DNA of 12,204 bases, taken from Polaromonas sp. YR568. GTDB lineage: Bacteria; Pseudomonadota; Gammaproteobacteria; Burkholderiales; Burkholderiaceae. The stretch covers positions 1-12,204 of the forward strand of contig CAMBWM010000047.1 in assembly GCA_945871335.1 (NCBI GenBank). The letters are read 5' to 3'. The position numbers and the translations under genes were made by a program. A model generated the notes under the pieces. It saw only the letters and a program-made list of their open reading frames with translations, made no database searches and had not been told where the DNA came from. Positions within the stretch are counted from its first letter, which is position 1; every line of letters starts with the position of its first letter. This document shows positions 7,375-12,204 of the stretch, piece by piece.

Positions 7375-8583
7375 TCAGACTCTTTCGATCGCCAGCGCAA
7401 TGCCCTGGCCCACGCCAATACACATAGTTACCAGAGCGCGTTTGCCGCCTGTGCGCTGTAATTGTCGCAAGGCTGTCAGTGTCAGACGAATACCGGACAT
7501 GCCCAGTGGATGACCAAAAGCAATCGCGCCGCCGTTGGGATTGATGTGTTCGCCGTCATCTGGCAAGCCCAAGGCGCGCAGCACAGCCAAACCCTGCGCA
7601 GCAAAAGCCTCGTTGAGTTCTATGACGTCAAAGTCGGTAACCGACAGGCCGGTTTGGCGAAACAACTTTTGCACAGCCGGTACAGGGCCTATTCCCATGA
7701 GGCGCGGTTCGACTCCGGCCGTGGCCACGCCGATCACGCGGGCCAGCGGTGTCAAATTGGCGTGGGCGGCACCTGCTTCGGTGGCCATCAGCAGGGCAGC
7801 TGCACCATCGTTAACGCCCGAGGAGTTGCCGGCGGTGACGGAGCCACCGCTTCGAAATGCAGCAGTGAGGTTCGCGAGGCTGGCGAGCGTGGTGTCGGCA
7901 CGCGGGTGCTCGTCCAGTGTGACTTGCTGTGTCTCGCCTTTTTTGCGGCCCGCTACGGTCACCGGTACGATCTCTTCATTCAATACACCGCTTTGCATGG
8001 CGCGCACCGCACGCGCCTGGCTGCGGCAGGCAAAGGCGTCCTGGTCGGCGCGCGAGATGTTGTGCTCCTGAGCCACGTTTTCAGCCGTCTCGCCCATTGC
8101 GTCGATACCGTACAGGCGTTTCATCTCAGGATTGACGAAACGCCAGCCAATGGTGGTGTCATGAATCTCTGTGTGCCGGGAAAATGCACTGGTGGCCTTG
8201 GGCATGACCAAGGGTGCACGGCTCATACTTTCAACGCCGCCTGCAATGGCCAGTTCAAGCTGACCGGTCATCATGCCGCGTGACACACTGGCAATGGCTT
8301 CCAGACCGGAGCCGCACAGGCGGTTGACAGTGGCAGCGCCCACGCTCGTAGGCAGGCCGGCCAACAGCGCGCTCATGCGCGCCACATTGCGGTTATCCTC
8401 GCCCGCTTGGTTGACGCAGCCGTAGTAAACCTCTTCGAGCTGGTTCCAGTCCAGCCCGGGATGCCGCGACATCAACGCCTTGAGCGGCAAAGCGCCCAAA
8501 TCGTCAGTACGCACGCCTGATAAGCCGCCGGCGTAGCGGCCTATTGGGGTGCGGATACCATCGCAAATGAAGGCGCTTTGCAT
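7375..8583 (-). CDS. Acetyl-CoA acyltransferase, PcaF/PaaJ-like thiolase
   Basis: A 402-aa thiolase starting at the ATG 8583-8581, which shares one base with the stop of the preceding gene (TGATG). The longer frame to 8661 lies inside that gene. The catalytic set is complete: nucleophile Cys90 (NRLCGSG), His358 (GGAIAFGHPLGMSG) and Cys388 (TMCIGVGQG). The whole chain resembles beta-ketoadipyl-CoA thiolases (N-terminal AFICDGIRTPIGRYAGGLSG, GCVNQAGEDNRNVARM, C-terminal ALAIERV). Known family members cleave 3-oxoadipyl-CoA or 3-oxoacyl-CoA with CoA to yield acetyl-CoA. Here it could release acetyl-CoA from a 3-aryl-3-oxopropanoyl-CoA, or complete ring-cleavage product breakdown. PcaF versus a side-chain thiolase cannot be settled by sequence alone. 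Confidence 0.92.
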   Translation of the reverse strand: MQSAFICDGIRTPIGRYAGGLSGVRTDDLGALPLKALMSRHPGLDWNQLEEVYYGCVNQAGEDNRNVARMSALLAGLPTSVGAATVNRLCGSGLEAIASVSRGMMTGQLELAIAGGVESMSRAPLVMPKATSAFSRHTEIHDTTIGWRFVNPEMKRLYGIDAMGETAENVAQEHNISRADQDAFACRSQARAVRAMQSGVLNEEIVPVTVAGRKKGETQQVTLDEHPRADTTLASLANLTAAFRSGGSVTAGNSSGVNDGAAALLMATEAGAAHANLTPLARVIGVATAGVEPRLMGIGPVPAVQKLFRQTGLSVTDFDVIELNEAFAAQGLAVLRALGLPDDGEHINPNGGAIAFGHPLGMSGIRLTLTALRQLQRTGGKRALVTMCIGVGQGIALAIERV

Positions 8584-9425
8584 CACAGCCCGAGCACGCG
8601 TTCGGCGTTGCCGTGCATGATTTTTTCCATCACTTCGGGCTTGTAGCCCAGCTCGTTCCATTCACGCAAGATGCGCTCGTAGGGCAAGCTTGGGTAGTCG
8701 CTGCCGAACATGATCTTGTCTTGAAGGCGGCCGCGGATGTCCACCTTGAGGTTGCCCGGAAAGTGCTTGGGCGCCCAGCCCGACATTTCCCAGTAAACAT
8801 TTCCCTTGTGCAGGGCGACAGCGGTTGTTTCCTCGACCCAGGGCCAGCCGGGATGGGCCATGATGATCTTCAGGTTCGGAAAATCTGCGGCCAAGTCATC
8901 GATGTGCGAAGGGTGCGCATGGCGCACGCGTGCGCCATGTCCGCCGGGCATGCCGGCGCCCATACCGGTGGTACCGACATCGATCATGACGGCGGCACCA
9001 AGCTCGTTGATGACCTCGAACAGGTCGTAATGACGGCGATCATTCACCGCGAAGTGCTGCATGATGGGATGAAAGTGAAAGCCGATGAAGCCAAGTTCTT
9101 TCACAGCCTTGGTCACCTGCCGGATGGCGATTTCGCCCTTGGCCGGCTCGACCGCCCCCCAGCATTGAATGACCCGCTGCGGGTGACGTTGCCACATCGC
9201 ATGCACGTATTCATTGGTACAAGGCGGTGTTGCAACGGTGGTTTCCAGGTCCAGCGCCACAAGGCAGGCGTCTACGCCGGCCGATGTGAACTCCGCGATC
9301 ACTTCGTCTTCGCTCTTAGCCACCCAATCGCGCTTCCAGTAGGTGGCCAGGGCCTCGGGGTAGGGGCCTTGTGCGTCGATCCAGGTCTTGGTTCCTGGGT
9401 AGCAATGCAGGTCGATGATTCTCAT
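8583..9425 (-). CDS. ACMSD-type amidohydrolase, possible beta-ketoacyl-CoA hydrolase
   Basis: A 280-aa TIM-barrel amidohydrolase_2 protein. The N-terminal metal motif is DLHCY (His7), so the second His of the usual HxH is missing. Further landmarks are GFHFHP (His119), VMIDVGTTG (Asp149 where many relatives have His), MAHPGWPWVEE (His191), FGSDYPSLPYERI (Asp243) and NAERVLGL at the end. It is only distantly like the LigW-type gene at 1313-2323 and not its duplicate. Relatives associated with CoA ligases, hydratases and SDRs include CouO/PhdB, which hydrolyse 4-hydroxyphenyl-beta-ketoacyl-CoA to hydroxybenzoate and acetyl-CoA; the same operon context supports this role. The assignment is contextual, and a decarboxylase or lactonase is possible. 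It begins 23 nt after the ligase, without a strong ribosome site, and overlaps the thiolase start by 1 nt. Confidence 0.78.
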   Translation of the reverse strand: MRIIDLHCYPGTKTWIDAQGPYPEALATYWKRDWVAKSEDEVIAEFTSAGVDACLVALDLETTVATPPCTNEYVHAMWQRHPQRVIQCWGAVEPAKGEIAIRQVTKAVKELGFIGFHFHPIMQHFAVNDRRHYDLFEVINELGAAVMIDVGTTGMGAGMPGGHGARVRHAHPSHIDDLAADFPNLKIIMAHPGWPWVEETTAVALHKGNVYWEMSGWAPKHFPGNLKVDIRGRLQDKIMFGSDYPSLPYERILREWNELGYKPEVMEKIMHGNAERVLGL

Positions 9426-9448
9426 GGTGTTATTTTTTGGACGTTACT

Positions 9449-11098
9449 TTACTTACTGGCTTCGGCAAGGAGTTTGTCGGTGACCAGTTCGCCCAGCGCC
9501 TTTTTCGAGACTTTCCCGAAGGTCGAGACCGGAAAGTCCGTTAGGATTTCAAGGCGCTCTGGAAGTTTAAATTTGGCGATTTCTTTGGTCATTAAAAATG
9601 CAACAAGCTCTTTGAGACCCAGCGATTGGCCAGCTTTGAGGATGACGAAAGCGCACATTTTTTCGCCCATGTTAGCGTCGGGCATGGGCACACAGGCGAC
9701 GTTTTGCACCGCGGAGTGCATGAGGATCAGGTTCTCGACTTCTTCGGCGCTAATCTTTTCACCGCCACGGTTGATCAGGTCTTTCTTTCGCCCTTCAACC
9801 ACGTAATTGCCCGAAGGGTGCATACGCATCAGGTCGCCCGAGCGGTAGAAGCCGTCGCTGGTGAACTGGCGCGCGTTGTACTCGGGCACACCAAAGTAAC
9901 CGCGCAAGGTATAGGGGCCGCGCACGGTCAGCTCGCCCACTTGGCCCATGGGCACAACGCGGTCGTCCTCGTCGAGCAAGCGTACTTCGTCGTCGGCGCA
10001 GACCGGTCGGCCGCAAGTCTCGAGCTTGACCTCCTCGGGGTCGCTGGCCCGCACAAACATCAGGGTTCCCTCAGACATGCCGAAGTTCTCCTGAACAAAA
10101 ACACCGGGAATCAGCGCACGCGTCTTGGCGCGCACCTCGGGCTGCATCCGCTGGCCGCCGCTTTGAATTAGCTTGAGTGAGGACAGGTCGTACTCACTAA
10201 TCGACGGATCGTTGATCAGGCGAATCAGAAGGGCTGGCACCACTTTTAGATGGGTGACCTTGTGTTTCTGAATCAGCGCAAACATTTCTGCCGGCCGGGT
10301 GTTGGCGTGCAGCACCACCTTGGCGCCCTGAAACATGAAGCCTTGGATGCCAGGGCAGGCCAAGGGGAGATTGTGCGCAATCGGCAACACCAGCAGCAAC
10401 ACGGATTCTGAGTTGACCTCGCAAACTGACGCTGCTACCTTGGAGTTGTAGGCGTAGTCGTTATTTGTGCGCGGTATCAGCTTCGGAATACCCGTCGTGC
10501 CGCCTGAGAGCTGAAAAATGCAGGGGTCAGTCGGGTCGATCTGGATATCGGTCAGCCTGGAGGCTGGCAGGCGGGCGGGCCTGTCAATCAAGTCCCTGAG
10601 CGAATGTTCACCGGGCTTTGGGGTGCCCAGCACGATGCGGATCTTCAGATTAGCGTTCTCGGCAGCAATACGGTCGATGATGGGCGAAAAACTGAAGTCG
10701 CCGGAGGTCTCCGGGTAGACGCAGGTTGTGGCTTTTGACAGATCGACGAACTGGCTGATTTCAGCATAGCGGTGGGTGACCAGTGCCGCGATCGGAATGG
10801 CGCCTATCTTTTGCAGCGCGAAATAAAGCAACACGAACTCATGAACATTGGGCAAGGTCGGCACCACGCGGTCCAGCGGTTGAAGGCCGATTTCCAGCAG
10901 GTTCAGCGCCAGGTTGGTGGTCACGGCATCCATTTCACGGTAGCTCAAATTGCGATCACCATCGATGAGCACGGTTCGGTCTGTAAAGCGATCGAACACC
11001 GCAGCGAACTCCTGGGCCAGTGACTTGTCTTGCCAGTAGCCTTTTTGACGGTACAGCGCTGCAAATTCAGGCGGAAAAGGTACAAATCCGGGCAACAT
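9449..11098 (-). CDS. EntE/DhbE-like aryl-acid AMP-forming ligase
   Basis: A 549-aa ANL-superfamily adenylating enzyme. Signatures in order: FPPEFAALYRQKGYW at the N-terminus (as in EntE), P-loop-like LSGGTTGIPK (197-206) followed by LIPRTNNDY, aryl-pocket AHN (241-243), GMSEG (340-344), GD (421-422), hinge region GRKKDLINRGGEKIS (436-450) and the catalytic Lys529 (FGKVSKK). Similarity is strongest to 2,3-dihydroxybenzoate/salicylate adenylating enzymes, yet no carrier protein or NRPS is nearby. Making an aryl-CoA is therefore the likelier job. Pocket positions equivalent to DhbE Ser240 and Val337 are Cys248 and Leu346, the pair I recall for salicylate-activating enzymes. The ATG at 11098 has AGGAG at 11109-11105 (spacing 6) and matches the family N-terminus; the longer frame to 11179 would overlap the SDR. 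Confidence 0.88.
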   Translation of the reverse strand: MLPGFVPFPPEFAALYRQKGYWQDKSLAQEFAAVFDRFTDRTVLIDGDRNLSYREMDAVTTNLALNLLEIGLQPLDRVVPTLPNVHEFVLLYFALQKIGAIPIAALVTHRYAEISQFVDLSKATTCVYPETSGDFSFSPIIDRIAAENANLKIRIVLGTPKPGEHSLRDLIDRPARLPASRLTDIQIDPTDPCIFQLSGGTTGIPKLIPRTNNDYAYNSKVAASVCEVNSESVLLLVLPIAHNLPLACPGIQGFMFQGAKVVLHANTRPAEMFALIQKHKVTHLKVVPALLIRLINDPSISEYDLSSLKLIQSGGQRMQPEVRAKTRALIPGVFVQENFGMSEGTLMFVRASDPEEVKLETCGRPVCADDEVRLLDEDDRVVPMGQVGELTVRGPYTLRGYFGVPEYNARQFTSDGFYRSGDLMRMHPSGNYVVEGRKKDLINRGGEKISAEEVENLILMHSAVQNVACVPMPDANMGEKMCAFVILKAGQSLGLKELVAFLMTKEIAKFKLPERLEILTDFPVSTFGKVSKKALGELVTDKLLAEASK

Positions 11099-11104
11099 AT
11101 AAAA

Positions 11105-11109
11105 CTCCT
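11105..11109 (-). promoter_or_regulatory. Ribosome binding site that fixes the ligase start
   Basis: AGGAG on the minus strand, 6 nt before the ATG at 11098 and just past the SDR stop (TAA, 11114-11112). It favours the 549-aa form over an in-frame ATG at 11179 that lies inside the SDR gene. Confidence 0.7.
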
Positions 11110-11111
11110 TT

Positions 11112-11873
11112 TTAAGTTGAACTGGTGAACCCACCGTCGATGACGATGATTTCCCCGGTGACAAAACGGTTTGACTCAATCAGATTGAGCATGGTTTCTG
11201 CAACATCGTCGGCCGTGACGCAGCGACGCAGTGGCGTTGATTTCGCACGCTTGCTCATCAAATCATCGTATTTGTCACCCAGCATGCGTTCCATCCAGTC
11301 GCCTTCCATCCAGCCGGGGGCAACGGCGTTGACGCGAATATCGGGACCTAGATTCCAAGCCAATGTCTTGGTCAGGTTGATTACTGCTGCCTTGCTAGCA
11401 GCGTAGGGTAGGGGCTGCGGCCCCGGGCGCATGCCGACGATACTTGCTGTATTAACAATAGACGGATTGGTGCCTTTGCGCAGCAGGGGCGTGGCCGCGC
11501 GAGCCACCTGAAAGGTACCTCGCACGTTGACAGCAAAAGTTCGGTCCCATTCGTCCATATCCAGACTTTCCAGGTCTTTGACTTTCCAGGTCGCGGTGGT
11601 ACCGGCGTTGCTTATCAGTGCGTCCAAGTGGCCGAAGGCCTCTGCGATGGCGATCATCATCTTGCGCACGGCAGCGTCATTAGCCACATCGCATTGCAGC
11701 AGCAGAGTTTTGGCACCCAGTTTCTCAGCCTCGGAAGCGGTTTCCTTGGCGGCCTTGGCGCTGGATGCGTAGTTGATGGCGACGTCGTAGCCGGCGCGGG
11801 CCAGGGCAAGTACGGCGCTCCGGCCAATGCCAGTGGCACCGCCGGTAACAAGGGCTTTTTTTCGTTCAGTCAT
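11112..11873 (-). CDS. SDR-family oxidoreductase, probable 3-hydroxyacyl-CoA dehydrogenase
   Basis: A 253-aa classical short-chain dehydrogenase of FabG-like build. It shows the glycine motif TGGATGIG (10-17), NYASS (34-38) after the second strand, CDV at 61-63, NAG (89-91), Asn116 (VNVRG), and the catalytic Ser144, Tyr157 and Lys161 (YAASK). The NYASS segment at the ribose site suggests NADP(H) preference, by analogy with FabG. It ends near GEIIVIDGGF. It is first in the operon, 13 nt ahead of the ligase. Next to a CoA ligase and hydratases its likely reaction is oxidation of a 3-hydroxyacyl-CoA to 3-oxoacyl-CoA, the role of CouN/PhdC in hydroxycinnamate routes; an alicyclic-CoA dehydrogenase is the main alternative. 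The ribosome site is weak (AGAG shortly before the ATG). Confidence 0.88.
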   Translation of the reverse strand: MTERKKALVTGGATGIGRSAVLALARAGYDVAINYASSAKAAKETASEAEKLGAKTLLLQCDVANDAAVRKMMIAIAEAFGHLDALISNAGTTATWKVKDLESLDMDEWDRTFAVNVRGTFQVARAATPLLRKGTNPSIVNTASIVGMRPGPQPLPYAASKAAVINLTKTLAWNLGPDIRVNAVAPGWMEGDWMERMLGDKYDDLMSKRAKSTPLRRCVTADDVAETMLNLIESNRFVTGEIIVIDGGFTSST

Positions 11874-11910
11874 AGGTCTCTAATGGGAGTAAGGCTGGTC
11901 TGTAAAGTGC

Positions 11911-11919
11911 GGGGGGGGG
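11911..11919. repeat. Homopolymer run of nine G
   Basis: Nine consecutive G (C on the operon transcript strand) about 38-46 bp before the SDR start codon, so it probably lies in the 5' leader of the operon mRNA. Long G/C tracts are slippage-prone and can also be sequencing or assembly artefacts. Confidence 0.9.
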
Positions 11920-12056
11920 CGACAGCGACCGGATGATCGTGGCGTGAGTAAATGCCGTGAATGATTTTTTGTCTCCGTGAGGCTTGTTTTTTATATATCC
12001 GAGTCGTGGTCTGTTCCCGAATGCTAAGTACGCGTTGAGGTAGCAGAAAGATGGCA

Positions 12057-12074
12057 GAATCTCTTATGTGATTC
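12057..12074. promoter_or_regulatory. Candidate LysR-type operator (GAATC-N8-GATTC dyad)
   Basis: A perfect 5-bp inverted repeat with an 8-bp AT-rich spacer, centred about 75 bp before the LysR start codon and about 70 bp upstream of the putative operon -10 element. Partial dyads of this size in the divergent gap are the usual recognition sites of LysR-type regulators. A 5-bp arm could occur by chance. Confidence 0.4.
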
Positions 12075-12140
12075 GATTTTTGCATCCCCCGGCTTTCTTA
12101 CCAGTTGCCTCTTTTTTTACAACGCCTGTCAATTCAAAAC

Positions 12141-12204
12141 ATGAAACTTGACCAACTGCAGCATCTTGCGGCCATCGTCGAACACGGTAGCCTGCGTGCG
12201 GCCT
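12141..12204 (+). CDS. LysR-type transcriptional regulator, N-terminal fragment
   Basis: An ATG at 12141 opens a frame that runs off the window after 21 codons. It begins MKLDQLQHLAAIVEHGSLRA, which matches the first helix and turn of the LysR winged helix-turn-helix (the xLxxLxxFxxVxExGSxxxAA pattern). The remainder, including the effector-binding domain, lies outside. The ribosome site is poor. Divergent orientation next to the operon suggests it is the local activator responding to a pathway acid or CoA ester; this is inferred from gene order. Confidence 0.8.
   Translation, partial: MKLDQLQHLAAIVEHGSLRAA

Larger units (their letters stand above)
11874..12140. promoter_or_regulatory. Divergent promoter region between LysR gene and catabolic operon
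   Basis: This 267-bp gap separates the operon (leftward) from the LysR-type gene (rightward), the classic arrangement in which an LTTR controls its neighbour and itself. It contains a nine-G run (11911-11919), a minus-strand AT-rich TATATA element (11997-11992) that could be the operon -10, and a perfect GAATC-N8-GATTC dyad (12057-12074). No open gene is visible. Exact start sites cannot be read from sequence. Confidence 0.6.

Noticed and set aside
7462..8283. A 273-codon + strand open frame opposite the thiolase
   Set aside because: Composition and lack of motifs mark it as a shadow of the thiolase gene, whose catalytic residues are all intact.
8613..9806. A 397-codon + strand open frame opposite the amidohydrolase and the 3' end of the ligase
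   Set aside because: It spans two convincingly conserved minus-strand genes and has no family-like motifs. Such long antisense frames are common in GC-biased codon use.
9449..11873. Reading the SDR plus EntE-like ligase as an entA-entE siderophore pair
   Set aside because: No isochorismate synthase, isochorismatase/carrier or NRPS gene is present, and the neighbours are CoA-pathway and decarboxylase genes. The SDR looks FabG-like rather than EntA-specific.
5743..11873. An alicyclic acid route (AliA/BadK/BadH/BadI type)
   Set aside because: Ligase, two crotonases, SDR and thiolase would fit numerically. But the ligase is of the aryl EntE type, there is no acyl-CoA dehydrogenase, and sulfatase and LigW-like genes point to aromatics. 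Not fully excluded.
1..12204. CRISPR arrays, tRNA or rRNA genes, insertion sequences
   Set aside because: No regularly spaced repeats, cloverleaf-like segments, transposase frames or terminal inverted repeats were seen on reading both strands.

Overview
The window looks like a catabolic gene cluster from a betaproteobacterium, probably Burkholderiales (Comamonadaceae or Alcaligenaceae type). The grounds are moderately high GC, an orphan Bug/TTT-type periplasmic binding protein, a thiolase close to PcaF, and a LysR-type regulator divergent from a long aromatic-acid type operon. The genus cannot be fixed from the sequence.

Layout. Left edge: the C-terminal part of an unrelated MFS exporter on the + strand (1-961). 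Next is a convergent gap (962-1312) holding a 45-codon degenerate-looking membrane-protein tail and a hairpin-forming repeat. From 11873 down to 1313 (minus strand) ten genes are packed head to tail. In transcription order they are: SDR dehydrogenase, EntE/DhbE-like aryl-acid AMP-forming ligase, ACMSD-type amidohydrolase, PcaF-like thiolase, divergent crotonase lacking the usual glutamates, canonical enoyl-CoA hydratase, beta-class-like GST, Bug substrate-binding protein, cytosolic CxPSR sulfatase/phosphonate monoester hydrolase, and LigW-like amidohydrolase (decarboxylase family). A 267-bp divergent promoter region follows, and the first 21 codons of a LysR-type regulator lie at the right edge.

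How the genes may work together (inference). The ligase would make an aryl or arylpropenoyl-CoA, a crotonase would hydrate it, and the SDR would oxidise the 3-hydroxyacyl-CoA. Either the thiolase (thiolytic) or the amidohydrolase (hydrolytic, as in the CouO/PhdB hydroxycinnamate routes) would then release acetyl-CoA. No acyl-CoA dehydrogenase is present, so the substrate is probably already unsaturated, as cinnamates are. The Bug protein would capture the acid outside. The sulfatase suggests a sulfate (or phosphonate/phosphate) ester substrate, and the LigW-like enzyme a decarboxylation of an ortho-hydroxybenzoate product. The ligase carries Cys/Leu at the two pocket positions that separate salicylate- from 2,3-dihydroxybenzoate-activating enzymes. 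The combination of ester cleavage, CoA-dependent side-chain removal and decarboxylation in one operon is the most noteworthy feature; the true substrate is not known.
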